This document shows positions 1 through 9,396 of a DNA stretch of 64,000 bases, in pieces. The translations under genes were made by a program, and so were the position numbers. This DNA comes from an uncultured Anaeromusa sp. (GTDB taxonomy: Bacteria > Bacillota > Negativicutes > Anaeromusales > Anaeromusaceae): the NCBI RefSeq assembly GCF_963676855.1, contig NZ_OY781460.1, forward strand, positions 3,013,501-3,077,500. Direction: 5' to 3'. How positions within the stretch are numbered: the stretch's first letter is position 1; each line of letters starts with the position of its first letter. The notes below the pieces were generated by a model. That model saw only the letters and a list, made by a program, of their open reading frames with translations. It made no database searches and was not told where the DNA came from.

Positions 1-1276
1 TCTCTTCTTTGGCTAACGCCTTCTCTTCAATTTCCAGTTGCATCAAGCGCCGCATAATTTCGTCCAGCTCGCTGGGCATGGAATCTATTTCCGTACGCAG
101 CTTAGCAGCCGCTTCGTCCATCAAGTCGATGGCCTTATCCGGTAAAAAGCGATCACTAATATACCGATCTGATAACGTCGCTGCCGCAACCAGCGCCGCA
201 TCGGTAATCCGTACGCCATGATGCACCTCATAACGATCCTTCAGACCTCGCAGAATGGAAATCGTATCTTCCACCGACGGCGGCGCCACCAACACCGGCT
301 GAAACCGTCGCTCCAGAGCAGCATCTTTTTCGATGTGCTTACGATATTCGCCCAGCGTAGTAGCGCCAATGCAACGCAGCTCGCCGCGCGCCAAAAGAGG
401 CTTCAACAAGTTACCTGCATCCATGGCTCCTTCCGCTGCTCCGGCACCAACTACAGTATGCAGTTCATCAATAAAAAGAAGCATGGCCCCCTCGGACTTA
501 GCCACTGTTTTCAAGACATTTTTAAGACGCTCTTCAAACTCGCCACGAAATTTGGCACCTGCTAAAAGCGCTCCCAAATCCAATGAATAAAGCATCTTGT
601 CCTTGAGGGACTCCGGCACATCTCCAGCTACAATGCGTCGCGCCAAACCTTCCACAATGGCGGTCTTGCCCACGCCTGGCTCGCCAATAAGAACCGGGTT
701 ATTCTTACTGCGCCGACTGAGAATTTCAATGGTCCGGCGAATTTCCTCATCTCGGCCGATTACAGGATCCAATTTCCCTTCTTTAGCAGCCGCCGTTAAA
801 TCCCGTCCATAACGAGCCAGCATTTCCTGCGCCTCATCGGCGGCTGTTTCTTGAGGCCAATTCTGGCGCATCTTGGCCCGACTCAGTCCATGCTTGCGAA
901 ACCACGCCACAACCTCTTGTTCACCGTCGTCCGCCAAGGCCAGCGCCAAATGCAACGGCGCAGCCAACTGTTTATCTTCTTTGGCCAAGCGCTCCGCGAC
1001 TGCCATAATGCGAACAAAGGCCGTACTAGGACGCAGCTGCCCCTCCTGCCCCCGTACCTGGGGCTGGGAATTTAACAACGCTTCCGCTTCTTGCAAAAGC
1101 CGGGCGCGCTCTAAGCCCAAGGCCTCCCAAAAGCGCTGCCAGCGTGTCTCACTTTCCCGCAAAAGTGCTACCAACAAATGCTTGCCCGTTAATTCTTGAT
1201 GATACTGCACAGCGGCAATTTGCTGCGCCGTTTGTATGACTTCCAACGCTTGCGGTTGATATTGTTCTTGATTCAT
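1..1276 (-). CDS. clpB: ClpB disaggregase, N-terminal part (cut by window edge)
   Basis: ATP-driven protein disaggregase that works with DnaK on heat-damaged proteins in the cytoplasm. The start codon at 1274-1276 follows an AGGAGGG ribosome binding site. About 425 residues are visible: the Clp N-domain (residues 1-145), then the first AAA+ domain with Walker A GEPGVGKT (about 198-205), Walker B LLFIDELH, and the beginning of the coiled-coil middle domain (residues such as [16 protein letters not shown]), which separates ClpB from ClpA/ClpC. The second AAA+ domain lies outside the window. The family is well recognised; the only uncertainty is the missing C-terminal half. Confidence 0.95.
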   Translation of the reverse strand, partial: MNQEQYQPQALEVIQTAQQIAAVQYHQELTGKHLLVALLRESETRWQRFWEALGLERARLLQEAEALLNSQPQVRGQEGQLRPSTAFVRIMAVAERLAKEDKQLAAPLHLALALADDGEQEVVAWFRKHGLSRAKMRQNWPQETAADEAQEMLARYGRDLTAAAKEGKLDPVIGRDEEIRRTIEILSRRSKNNPVLIGEPGVGKTAIVEGLARRIVAGDVPESLKDKMLYSLDLGALLAGAKFRGEFEERLKNVLKTVAKSEGAMLLFIDELHTVVGAGAAEGAMDAGNLLKPLLARGELRCIGATTLGEYRKHIEKDAALERRFQPVLVAPPSVEDTISILRGLKDRYEVHHGVRITDAALVAAATLSDRYISDRFLPDKAIDLMDEAAAKLRTEIDSMPSELDEIMRRLMQLEIEEKALAKEE

Positions 1277-1309
1277 AGAAAATCCCTCCTCTGGGTATCT
1301 TTTAATCTT

Positions 1310-1338
1310 ATTGTAACAAAGGGATTTTCACAACACAA
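1310..1338 (-). promoter_or_regulatory. Predicted sigma-A promoter of clpB
   Basis: On the minus strand a -35 element TTGTGT (1333-1338) and a -10 element TACAAT (1310-1315) are separated by exactly 17 bases and lie just upstream of the clpB ribosome binding site. Prediction from sequence only. Confidence 0.55.
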
Positions 1339-1348
1339 GCACTTTTTA

Positions 1349-1390
1349 GACCTTTTGACTTTTATTTTATCAAAAGGTCAAAATAGACAA
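1349..1390. promoter_or_regulatory. Inverted repeat with CtsR-like half-sites upstream of clpB
   Basis: GACCTTTTGA (1349-1358) and TCAAAAGGTC (1370-1379) form a perfect 10-bp inverted repeat with an 11-base spacer immediately upstream of the clpB -35 box. The right arm continues as GGTCAAAATAGACAA, reminiscent of the GGTCAAA heptads bound by the heat-shock repressor CtsR. The match to a full tandem-heptad CtsR box is imperfect, so the assignment is tentative. It lacks a T tract of the kind expected for a terminator. Confidence 0.35.
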
Positions 1391-1391
1391 T

Positions 1392-1426
1392 AAAAAAGGC
1401 CTGCCCCATGTAGGGCAGGCCTTTTT
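1392..1426. terminator. Rho-independent terminator after the ferredoxin gene
   Basis: GGCCTGCCC (1398-1406) pairs with GGGCAGGCC (1413-1421) around a 6-base loop, with A and T runs on both sides. It ends the ferredoxin transcript and separates it from clpB. Confidence 0.85.
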
Positions 1427-1437
1427 GTAAGTAAAGC

Positions 1438-1608
1438 TTATTCGGGGCTAATGGCGCTAACCGGACAGGTAGCAGCACAAGCGCCGCAATCAATACAGGT
1501 ACCTGCATCGATTACAAACTGAGTGTCGCCTTGGGAGATAGCTCCAACCGGGCAAGTGGACTCGCAAGCACCACACTGAATGCAAGCATCGCTAATTTTG
1601 TAAGCCAT
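1438..1608 (-). CDS. 2[4Fe-4S] bacterial ferredoxin
   Basis: A 56-residue electron carrier. Two classic clusters of cysteines are present: CIQCGACESTCP near the N-terminus and CIDCGACAATCP near the C-terminus, each binding one [4Fe-4S] cluster. The ATG at 1606-1608 is preceded by GGAGGAAAAC. The two halves are internally repeated, as is normal for clostridial-type ferredoxins of 55-60 residues. It stands as a single-gene unit with its own terminator. Small low-potential ferredoxins of this kind serve fermentative or acetogenic redox enzymes; the specific partner cannot be told from this sequence. Confidence 0.95.
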   Translation of the reverse strand: MAYKISDACIQCGACESTCPVGAISQGDTQFVIDAGTCIDCGACAATCPVSAISPE

Positions 1609-1712
1609 TTGTTTTCCTCCTCACCATACAGAAAGTTGAAATAACATCCAAATATATAATATCACAAAGAGCTTCTTTTACCTAGTGCTTTTTTTATTTT
1701 TGCAAAGCAAAT

Positions 1713-3014
1713 TTATTCAGACGTCAAGAGCCGCAGAGCACTGCGAACCAGTAATTCCGCCGCCGGAGCCAGCACCGCTTCATCAAAATCAAAGCGTCCG
1801 TTGTGATGTCCCGCCGCCAACTTCGCGCCGAACATCGTGTAGCAGCCTTTGCCGCCCTGTTCTTGTACGGCGCTTAAAAGATAGGCAAAATCCTCGGATG
1901 CGCCAAAATCCACACGTGTTTCAATTTCCGTGAAAAAAGGGATTTCCTTGGCTGCAGCTTCCACTTCGGTGATGACTGACGTATCGCTTTCACCGCCTTT
2001 AGTGCCCCCCACTACGTCAATTTGGCAAGAAACATTCCACATGGCAGCTGCCGCCTCAATCACGCGCCGCGCCTCACCCTGCATATACTCATCCAGTTCA
2101 CTGGTGGCGCCTCGCGTTTCCAACTGAAAAAAAGCGTTTGGAGGAATCACATTACGCCCCTGCCCAGCGTGAAGCGTGCCTACAGTGATACGTGTAGCGC
2201 CGCCGCCATGACGTGAAATGGCATGAAGATTCAATGCCGCTGCGCAAGCCGCCAACAAGGCGTTTTTACCCTGTTCCGGGAACGCGCCAGCATGCGAAGA
2301 TACTCCGGTATAAGTGACATCCATCTTTGTGGTCGCCAGAAAATTATCGGTACCGCAAATAATCTGGCCGGTTTGAGTCGCTTTAAAACCAATGTGCGCC
2401 CCCAACAGGTAATCTACTTCTTTTACCGCGCCAGCGCTGACCATCGCCTTAGCGCCGCGCACGCCTTCTTCTGCCGGCTGGAAAATTAGCCGAATCTTAC
2501 CGCGCAGTTGATCCTTCTCCGCAGCCAAAGCCGCCGCTACCGCCAAGCCTACCGCAACATGTCCATCATGGCCGCAAGCATGCATGGCGCCTGCATGCAC
2601 CGAAGCAAATCCCTCCGCCTGCGGCCGATGTTCCGCCTCCGCACTTTCCACACAATCATTGGCGTCCAAATCAAAACGCAGGGCCACCAGCGGCCCCTCA
2701 CCGCAATCTAGATCCGCCCACAATGCCGTAAAACCGCCGCGCATCAGCGCCAACCACTTTTCAGGTGTTCCCTGTTGCAACGCCCTGGCCTCCTGTTGGG
2801 CCAACACCTCCGCCTTGGGAACCCCCATACGCTCCTCTTCACACAACGCATTGCGCCCTACCGTCAAGGTATACCCAAGCTGTTCCAGGCGTTCCGCCAC
2901 TTTGGCTGCTGTTCGATACTCTGTCCAGCCGGTTTCCGCATACCGGTGCACATCCCGGCGATCTTCCGTCAGCTGCTTTTCACCCTCTGCCAAGCTTTTT
3001 TGCCACTGTTCCAT
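1713..3014 (-). CDS. M20-family amidohydrolase (AbgA / amino-acid amide hydrolase type)
   Basis: Zinc or manganese dependent M20D peptidase-family amidohydrolase of 433 residues, of the group that removes the acyl or aminobenzoyl part of N-substituted amino acids. Visible motifs: ALRFDLDAND (metal-site strand), GAMHACGHDGH with the metal-ligand C-G-H-D-G-H pattern, IFQPAEEGVRGA with the catalytic Glu pair, and GVSSHAGAFPE in the dimerisation domain. The insertion between the N-terminal helix and the metal site (residues about 45-95) resembles p-aminobenzoyl-glutamate hydrolase subunit A. The start at 3014 is chosen because GGAGG lies 8 bases upstream; a longer frame has no ribosome binding site. 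Substrate is unknown. Confidence 0.85.
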   Translation of the reverse strand: MEQWQKSLAEGEKQLTEDRRDVHRYAETGWTEYRTAAKVAERLEQLGYTLTVGRNALCEEERMGVPKAEVLAQQEARALQQGTPEKWLALMRGGFTALWADLDCGEGPLVALRFDLDANDCVESAEAEHRPQAEGFASVHAGAMHACGHDGHVAVGLAVAAALAAEKDQLRGKIRLIFQPAEEGVRGAKAMVSAGAVKEVDYLLGAHIGFKATQTGQIICGTDNFLATTKMDVTYTGVSSHAGAFPEQGKNALLAACAAALNLHAISRHGGGATRITVGTLHAGQGRNVIPPNAFFQLETRGATSELDEYMQGEARRVIEAAAAMWNVSCQIDVVGGTKGGESDTSVITEVEAAAKEIPFFTEIETRVDFGASEDFAYLLSAVQEQGGKGCYTMFGAKLAAGHHNGRFDFDEAVLAPAAELLVRSALRLLTSE

Positions 3015-3142
3015 CTTTCTGCCTCCACTCTCTAGAAAACGACCCAATAACGGACGTTTCCGTTTTTCGTGTATACTTAGTTTACCTTTTGTTTTTGATA
3101 TTGACAACAAACATTCTTGAATAGCCAGCAGAATTTAATAAA

Positions 3143-3172
3143 AAAAGCCGTCGCCTTAGGCGTACAGCTTTT
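3143..3172 (-). terminator. Probable terminator downstream of the GGDEF-EAL gene
   Basis: Imperfect hairpin AAAAGC...GCTTTT with an inner GCC/GGC pairing, flanked by a run of A (T on the minus strand). It lies directly after the stop codon of the GGDEF-EAL gene. Confidence 0.55.
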
Positions 3173-3182
3173 ATAGATAAAT

Positions 3183-4601
3183 TTACGAAGATCCGGACGG
3201 CTCGTCCACAAACCACAGATGACACAGCCGCTGCGCCGTCCACAAGTCTAAGAAGCGGCGTATTTTTCCCTGCGGCAAAGGCGGACTGAACCAGTACCCC
3301 TGCAGATAATCGCAGTTGAGGTTGCATAGATGCCGAAACTGTTCCCTTGATTCGACGCCTTCCGCTACAACCCGTAACGATAAATGATGGGACATTTCAA
3401 TCACGCTGCGTACAACGGCTTCAAACACCGGATCATTTTGAATGTCCTGAATGAAAGTCTTATCCAGCTTCACGGTATGAATAGGAAGCTTCGTCAAATA
3501 CGTCAAAGAAGAGTAGCCAGTACCGAAATCATCCAGCGAAAACCGCACTCCCGCATCGCCCAACTCGTGCAACACTTTTACTGCCTTATCAAAAGAGGCA
3601 ATCAGTAGGCTTTCCGTGATTTCCAGCTCCAGCGCCGACGGCGGGAGCCCCGTGCGTTCCAGCACATCTAAAACCAGACAGACAAAGCCTGCCTGTTCAA
3701 TTTGCTTGGCCGATACATTAACCGCCATACGGAGATTGCGCCCCGTAGCTTTCCTCAATTCCACCGCATAGGCGCAAGCCTCTTCCAATACCCAAAGACC
3801 AATGGCTTCAATCAGACCATTTTCCTCTGCCAGCGGAATAAAATCTCCCGGTGAAATAATGCCTTCTTTCAAGCGGTGCCACCGCACCAAGGCTTCCAGT
3901 TGAATAACCTCTCGAGTACGCGGATCCACCACAGGCTGGTATTCCAGAAAAAACTCTTCATTTTTCAACGCCTGATACAAATTCTGCTCTAGCGTTGTTT
4001 TTCTCTGTAAGCGCTGTTTCATGGAAGGCTCAAAAAGCACCCAGCCCTTTTTACCTCGCTTCTTCACTTCATACAACGCCACATTGGCATGCTGCATAAC
4101 TTGCGTAGCCGAAGTACCATGTTTAGGATACATGGCTACGCCAAAACTCGCACTCAAATGGCAAGATTGTTCCTTAACCACGAAGGGATTCCGGAACATT
4201 TCCGACATATTCCCCACCCAGCCGGAAATATTCAAGCGTTCCGGCGTCATCGCCGGGCAGACCGCTACAAATTCATCACTCGAAGTACGCGCCAGCACAC
4301 AACTTTCGTCCAAAGATTCCCGCAGACGCCCAGCTACTTGCTGCAGCAGCAAATCTCCGCAATCTTCCCCCATCGAATCGTTCACCGTCTGGAAATTATT
4401 CAAATCGATAGAAATAACAGCGCCCTGGCAAGAAGCTGCCATTTCCTCTAGTAAATGCAGTAAATACGTACGATTGGGCAGACCTGTCAAATTATCATAA
4501 AAAGCCAGCCGCCGCAGCTTCGCTTCGCCTTGGCGCAATTCTTCCCAAATATCTGGCCGGCACGAAGGAAATCCCATAAATTCGCTCCATTTATCATCCA
4601 T
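3183..4601 (-). CDS. Cyclic-di-GMP phosphodiesterase with degenerate GGDEF and intact EAL domain
   Basis: Cytoplasmic protein of 472 residues with a GGDEF domain followed by an EAL domain. The GGDEF signature reads SSDEF, so diguanylate cyclase activity is unlikely. The EAL domain keeps the key features: the EAL motif (LEALVRWH), NVSAKQ, EITES, DDFGTGYSSL and VAEGVE, so c-di-GMP hydrolysis is expected. In such pairs the degenerate GGDEF often serves as a GTP sensor (known for the family, not shown here). No membrane segment or sensory domain is seen upstream. The start at 4601 is supported by a GGAG 9 bases upstream; an in-frame ATG at 4610 is the alternative. Confidence 0.9.
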   Translation of the reverse strand: MDDKWSEFMGFPSCRPDIWEELRQGEAKLRRLAFYDNLTGLPNRTYLLHLLEEMAASCQGAVISIDLNNFQTVNDSMGEDCGDLLLQQVAGRLRESLDESCVLARTSSDEFVAVCPAMTPERLNISGWVGNMSEMFRNPFVVKEQSCHLSASFGVAMYPKHGTSATQVMQHANVALYEVKKRGKKGWVLFEPSMKQRLQRKTTLEQNLYQALKNEEFFLEYQPVVDPRTREVIQLEALVRWHRLKEGIISPGDFIPLAEENGLIEAIGLWVLEEACAYAVELRKATGRNLRMAVNVSAKQIEQAGFVCLVLDVLERTGLPPSALELEITESLLIASFDKAVKVLHELGDAGVRFSLDDFGTGYSSLTYLTKLPIHTVKLDKTFIQDIQNDPVFEAVVRSVIEMSHHLSLRVVAEGVESREQFRHLCNLNCDYLQGYWFSPPLPQGKIRRFLDLWTAQRLCHLWFVDEPSGSS

Positions 4602-4810
4602 TTTGTGCATCTCCAGCAACAAAGTTAATAGCACACTAAAAACATTTTACATGTTTTCTAAGAAAGTTCAAAGCTATTTTTTATTGCTATAGGATTTTCA
4701 ACAATAAACAGGATTATTTCTTACAGAGCGAGAACTAACATACTTAGCGATTTTACACTCAAAGTCTCTTTTTCTGGTCGTTAGAACTTAAATTCAAGGA
4801 GGTTTTTATT

Positions 4811-5386
4811 TTGTCCAAATCCATCATCATGCGCCTCAGTCTACTGACCCTAGTTTGCTTGTTTCTGGCCTCTTTCTCTTCGGCCGAGGCAGCCAGCAAA
4901 GAAGAAAAGCGCCAAGAAGTGCGCAATATGGCCTCAACGGCGCTAAGCCGCCTTTATGACGCCCGTCCCTCCGCTCGTGGAGCGGTTGAAAATGCCGCTG
5001 GCTATGCGGTCTTTCAAAATACCGGCATTAAAATTTTCCTGTTGGGCAGCGGGCACGGCAAAGGAATTGCCGTCAATAACCAAAATGGCGCGGAAACGTT
5101 CATGAAAATGGCCGAAGGCCAAGTAGGCTTAGGTCTCGGCGTGACCAAGTATAACGTGATCTTTGTTTTTGATACCCAGGACGCTTTAAACCGCTTTGTC
5201 AACAAGGGCTGGGACTTTGGCGGCCAGGCTACTGCCGCCGCCACCGACAGCGTTTCCGGCGGTTCTTTTGAGGGCGCCGCCAGCGTCTCTGAGGGCATCT
5301 GGATGTACCAAATGACCGATTCTGGGTTAGCGTTGGAGATTGCGCTCAAAGGAACCCGCTATTATAAAGACGGAGACTTAAACTAA
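4811..5386 (+). CDS. YSC84/lipid-binding SYLF-domain protein, secreted
   Basis: A 191-residue protein, one of only a few plus-strand genes here. It starts with TTG at 4811 behind AAGGAGG. Residues 1-27 form a signal peptide (hydrophobic core LSLLTLVCLFLASF, cleavage near SSAEAAS). The mature part carries the glycine-rich YSC84/SYLF pattern (GYAVFQNTG..., GSGHGKGIAVNN, GQVGLGLGVTKYNVIFVF, GWDFGGQATAA) which binds phospholipid in eukaryotic homologues. The bacterial role is not established; a periplasmic or envelope location is inferred. It converges with the chemotaxis gene on the other strand. Confidence 0.8.
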   Translation: MSKSIIMRLSLLTLVCLFLASFSSAEAASKEEKRQEVRNMASTALSRLYDARPSARGAVENAAGYAVFQNTGIKIFLLGSGHGKGIAVNNQNGAETFMKMAEGQVGLGLGVTKYNVIFVFDTQDALNRFVNKGWDFGGQATAAATDSVSGGSFEGAASVSEGIWMYQMTDSGLALEIALKGTRYYKDGDLN

Positions 5387-5408
5387 CCATTCTGAAAGAA
5401 AACCAATA

Positions 5409-5450
5409 GGGGGGGCGGTGCTGAAACATAGTTTCAACACCGCCCCCTTC
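5409..5450. terminator. Strong bidirectional terminator
   Basis: GGGGGCGGTG (5411-5420) pairs with CACCGCCCCC (5438-5447), extended by TGAAAC/GTTTCA nearer the loop. It lies between two converging genes and can stop both. Confidence 0.8.
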
Positions 5451-5457
5451 GCCTTAC

Positions 5458-7173
5458 TCAAGTACGAAACTTCTGAATTTCCGTTTGCAATTCTTGGGCT
5501 AACTTTGCCAAACTTTGACTTGCCGATGCAATTTCTTCCATCGACGCAGATTGCTCTTCCGTAGCGGCCGAAACAGACTGCGCCTCTCCGGAAGTCTGTT
5601 TACTCAGTGCTTCAATTTCCTTTACAGTCCTAACAATTTGCTGTGCAGATACCGCCAAACGCTGCATGGAGGTCGATATATCGCCCACTTGCTCGGATAC
5701 GCCATCTACCAGGGTAGCAATTTCTCCAAACGTATCTCCTGCCACTTTAACTACGTTCGCCCCCAGTTGCACCTCTCGCGTACCGCTTTCCATCGCCGTT
5801 ACCGCATTCTTAGTGTCCTGTTGAATTTCGCCAATCAACTCTGCGATCTTCTTGGCCGCCTCTTGCGACTGATCCGCCAGTTTTCGAACCTCATCCGCCA
5901 CTACCGCAAAGCCCCGACCTTGTTCGCCTGCGCGAGCGGCTTCAATAGCTGCATTAAGCGACAATAAGCTTGTCTGCGAAGCAATTCCGGCTATCGTCTC
6001 GATGATTTGACCAATTTCCTCTGAACGTTTTCCCAGCTTTTCGACCACTTGGGCCGAATGATTAACCGATTCTTCAATTGTCGACATCTGGGAAACCGCT
6101 TTCCCAATCGCTTCATTCCCGTTTTTAGCTTCCCGAGCCGCCATCGCCGATTGCTGCGCCATTTGCTCCGAATTACCGGCTGCCGTTTGAATGCCTGAAG
6201 ACATTTCATCGACTACACGAGTCGCATTTTCCGCCGCTCCAAGCTGTTTATCCGCCCCTTGAGCGACTTCCATGATCGACGAGGCTACAGCCGTTACTGC
6301 ATGCGCTGATTGATCAGCGCTAGCCGTCAATTCTTCCGAGGCAGCCGCCACTTGCTCCGCTGATTCGTTTACATGCTTAAAGATCAAACGCAAGCTGGTA
6401 CGCATATCCGCAAGCGTATCCGCCAGCCTGCCGATTTCATCCTTTCGAACTACGCTTCGCGGCTTATCCCGAAAATCCCCCTGCGCAAAGCCTTCGCAAA
6501 CGGAAACCATCAATTGTAACGGCGCCGTAATAGCCTTGGAAATCAATTTTCCAACCACTCCCAATATAACTAACAACAACAAGCTGACCCCCAGCATCGT
6601 CATTACGGCCTTAGCTACCTCTTCTTTGCTAGTCTGATTGGTTCGCTCCGAAATCTCCGAGTAGTAAGTGATGAGCTTTTCTAGGTTTTCAATATACCGT
6701 AATGTTAACGGATTCAGACTGCTAACATATAATGCATAGGCTTCTGCATTTTTATTTTGCATGGCTAACTCTAAAACCTGATTTCTAGCTTCACGATTTT
6801 TCTTTTGCGAATCTTTTACAGCATCTAAAAGCTCTATGGTTTTATTATCTTTCGGAACTTTTTCAATTACTTCCATAATTTCATTGTTTCGTTTAATTCG
6901 CTCGGAAATAAAGGCCTTCAATTCTTGGTTTTTCTTGTCATCGGTAGTCAGCATCAATTCTAAAACCGCTGCGCTCACGCCTCTTGCATTCGCGCCATTC
7001 TCCGAAAGCAACCGTATCGGCACCAAACGCTGCTCATACGTAGACGTTAATAGCTCACTACTTTGTTTTAAAGAAAAATAACCTACGCATCCCACAATAC
7101 CAACCGCAATAACTGCAATAACAATCAAAATACCAAGCTTATTCCCCACTCGCAAGTCGTTTAGAAACTGCAT
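5458..7173 (-). CDS. Methyl-accepting chemotaxis protein with 4-helix-bundle sensor
   Basis: Transmembrane chemoreceptor of 571 residues signalling to CheA/CheW. N-terminal membrane helix (about residues 10-30), a helical periplasmic ligand-binding bundle (4HB_MCP type, rich in Lys/Glu), a second membrane helix near 190-215, HAMP linker, then a long cytoplasmic coiled coil whose hairpin tip reads [20 protein letters not shown] followed by [18 protein letters not shown]. Start 7173 is chosen because the product then begins MQFLNDLRVGNKLG, parallel to its neighbour [14 protein letters not shown]; the upstream TTG is not preferred. A paralogue lies next to it in the same orientation, indicating a tandem duplication with divergent sensors. 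Confidence 0.93.
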   Translation of the reverse strand: MQFLNDLRVGNKLGILIVIAVIAVGIVGCVGYFSLKQSSELLTSTYEQRLVPIRLLSENGANARGVSAAVLELMLTTDDKKNQELKAFISERIKRNNEIMEVIEKVPKDNKTIELLDAVKDSQKKNREARNQVLELAMQNKNAEAYALYVSSLNPLTLRYIENLEKLITYYSEISERTNQTSKEEVAKAVMTMLGVSLLLLVILGVVGKLISKAITAPLQLMVSVCEGFAQGDFRDKPRSVVRKDEIGRLADTLADMRTSLRLIFKHVNESAEQVAAASEELTASADQSAHAVTAVASSIMEVAQGADKQLGAAENATRVVDEMSSGIQTAAGNSEQMAQQSAMAAREAKNGNEAIGKAVSQMSTIEESVNHSAQVVEKLGKRSEEIGQIIETIAGIASQTSLLSLNAAIEAARAGEQGRGFAVVADEVRKLADQSQEAAKKIAELIGEIQQDTKNAVTAMESGTREVQLGANVVKVAGDTFGEIATLVDGVSEQVGDISTSMQRLAVSAQQIVRTVKEIEALSKQTSGEAQSVSAATEEQSASMEEIASASQSLAKLAQELQTEIQKFRT

Positions 7174-7340
7174 TCGCTCACATCCCTTCAATAACCGCTT
7201 TTGATAGCCAGAGCGATTTCGTGGAATTTTCAGTTATATTTCTCGCCCCCAAAGATGCATTCCTTCTTTTTCCTATACGGGTTTTGTTGAATACACCCTA
7301 CACCTAAGGCTTCCCTATAACACGCCACACCATGATAAAA

Positions 7341-7378
7341 CAAGAGTGGTTATCTCATCAATGAGGTAACCACTCTTG
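7341..7378 (-). terminator. Terminator between the two chemoreceptor genes
   Basis: CAAGAGTGGTTA pairs with TAACCACTCTTG (7341-7378) with an inner CTCAT/ATGAG stem; TTTTATC follows on the minus strand, matching the end of the upstream chemoreceptor transcript. Confidence 0.75.
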
Positions 7379-7428
7379 GTCGCTTTCACATTGTGTTCAG
7401 CTCAAACCTAATAGAGCAGCCTCCCTAA

Positions 7429-9144
7429 CTATATACGAAATTTGCTGATTTCCGTTTGTAAATCTTGGGCCAGCCTCGATAAGCTTTGACTCGCCGAAGC
7501 AATTTCTTCCATAGAGGCCGTCTGCTCTTCGGTTGCCGCCGACACAGATTGAGCTTCTCCCGACGAATCTTGACAGAGTTTATTTATTTCTCTTACTGAC
7601 AAGACAATTTGTTGACTAGAGCCAGCCAGTTCCTGCATAACTGCAGAAATTTCGCGCACTTGCTCGGCTACATCCGTAACTACTTGAGCAATCTCTTCAA
7701 AGGTTGCTCCCGCCGTGTTAACCACAGTTGCCCCAATTTTAACCTCTTCCGTTCCTTCCGCCATCGCTCTAACGGCTTTATCGGTTTCCCCTTGAATCTC
7801 ACTAATTAACTCAGAGATTTGTTTGGCCGCATCTTGCGACTGTTCCGCAAGCTTTCGCACTTCATCGGCAACCACAGCAAACCCGCGGCCTTGTTCACCT
7901 GCCCGTGCCGCTTCAATAGCAGCATTTAAAGCTAATAAATTCGTTTGCGCTGCAATCCCTGATATCGTATCAACAATCTGCCCAATTTCTTTAGACCGTT
8001 CGCCCAGTTTAGTGACCACCTGGGCTGAATTGGTTACAGAGTCTTCAATATGAGCCATTTGTGTAACCGCTTTTTCAATAGCCGAATTACCGTCTTTCGC
8101 TTTTTGCGCAGCTTGTACCGACTGAGAAGCCACCTGGTTTGAGGTAGCTGCAGCCTGCTCAATCCCAGCAGACATTTGCTCTACAACCTCCGCCGTTGTA
8201 TTGCTTTCTTTCAATTGATTTTCCGTTCCTTTTGCGACATTGTTGATAGAAATTGCAACTGCCGTTGCCGCATGGGCGGATTGATCGGCGCTGGCGGTCA
8301 GCTCTTCGGAAGAAGCCGCCACTTGTTCCGAGGATTCATTAACATGCTTTAACACACCACGCAGGCTATCACGCATATCTGCAAGAGAATCTGCCAACTG
8401 TCCGAGTTCATCTTTTCGAACAACCGTACGTGGTTTCTCCCGAAAATCACCTTGTGCAAATTCCCCACAAGCGGCTACCATCTTTTGCAAGGGAATCGTA
8501 ATGATTTTGGATATAAAGAAAGCAAATCCGCTCAATACGAGCAAGGCAATAAAGGATATCCCTATTAACGTTCTTGTGGTTACGGCAGCGGCCGCTTGAT
8601 TATCATCATTAATCTTTTTCCCTATCTCCGTATAATAGCTTGACAGTTCTTTTACTTTTCCAACATAAGCATTACTTAACGGAACCAGTTTGGTCGTATA
8701 TAGCGCATAGGCTTCCGCATTTTTATTCTGCACTGCCAGCTCGAGAATTTCATTCCGAGTCTCGCGATAAGGGCCTTGCGCCTTTTTTATATCGTTCCAT
8801 AAGGCCGCCCCTTTGGCATCTAATTTCACTTTATCCATTTTAGCTACTAGACGATTAGCCTCTTCAACATTTTTAGCAATTTTATTCTTTAGCACGTTAT
8901 TCATATTGTCATCGGTAGTTATCATCAGCTCTAATAGATAACCATTGTTTTCATTAACAACCGTTAGCATGCTTGTAATCGCATCATTGGGAACAAAGCC
9001 TTCTTCGTACATAGCATTCATCATAAGGCTACCCTGCTGGGTAGTATAGTACCCCACGCCGCTAACGATACACAAAGAAACAAAGGCCACAAACGTTAAA
9101 AAAGCTAGCTTCGTTGCAACTTTCAGGTCATTGAAAAATCCCAT
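7429..9144 (-). CDS. Methyl-accepting chemotaxis protein with 4-helix-bundle sensor (second copy)
   Basis: Transmembrane chemoreceptor of 571 residues, paralogue of the gene at 5458-7173. Membrane helix at about residues 12-32, helical periplasmic sensor, second membrane helix near 190-212, HAMP, and cytoplasmic signalling domain with tip [20 protein letters not shown]. Both C-termini end in FRI/FRT without a CheR-tethering pentapeptide. The cytoplasmic halves are nearly the same while the sensor halves differ more, consistent with duplication followed by divergence of ligand recognition. Ligand unknown. Confidence 0.93.
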   Translation of the reverse strand: MGFFNDLKVATKLAFLTFVAFVSLCIVSGVGYYTTQQGSLMMNAMYEEGFVPNDAITSMLTVVNENNGYLLELMITTDDNMNNVLKNKIAKNVEEANRLVAKMDKVKLDAKGAALWNDIKKAQGPYRETRNEILELAVQNKNAEAYALYTTKLVPLSNAYVGKVKELSSYYTEIGKKINDDNQAAAAVTTRTLIGISFIALLVLSGFAFFISKIITIPLQKMVAACGEFAQGDFREKPRTVVRKDELGQLADSLADMRDSLRGVLKHVNESSEQVAASSEELTASADQSAHAATAVAISINNVAKGTENQLKESNTTAEVVEQMSAGIEQAAATSNQVASQSVQAAQKAKDGNSAIEKAVTQMAHIEDSVTNSAQVVTKLGERSKEIGQIVDTISGIAAQTNLLALNAAIEAARAGEQGRGFAVVADEVRKLAEQSQDAAKQISELISEIQGETDKAVRAMAEGTEEVKIGATVVNTAGATFEEIAQVVTDVAEQVREISAVMQELAGSSQQIVLSVREINKLCQDSSGEAQSVSAATEEQTASMEEIASASQSLSRLAQDLQTEISKFRI

Positions 9145-9336
9145 TTTTAAACCCTCCTTTGCATTATTCGCCGCTCAATCACTCTCATTAAATCAATCCT
9201 TTATAATTTGGATTAATTCTTTCTTAGTTAAAAATACCCTCTCAACTTTCATCTTTTTTGACTTTTCTTTCCATATTATTTACTTTCAAAACAATTGTAT
9301 ATAAAACCATCATCAAATCAAACTTTGCTATAAAAA

Positions 9337-9369
9337 AAGTGCATGAACTCAATGTGAGTTTCTGCACTT
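9337..9369 (-). terminator. Terminator of the chromate transporter gene
   Basis: AAGTGCA (9337-9343) pairs with TGCACTT (9363-9369) with an inner ACTCA/TGAGT stem; on the minus strand it is followed by seven T residues. Confidence 0.8.
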
Positions 9370-9396
9370 CATTCACTTAATGTCACGCTTTAAAAT

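Noticed and set aside
1349..1379. Inverted repeat upstream of clpB as a CIRCE element or terminator
   Set aside because: It lacks the CIRCE consensus TTAGCACTC-N9-GAGTGCTAA and lacks a T tract; kept only as a tentative CtsR-like site.
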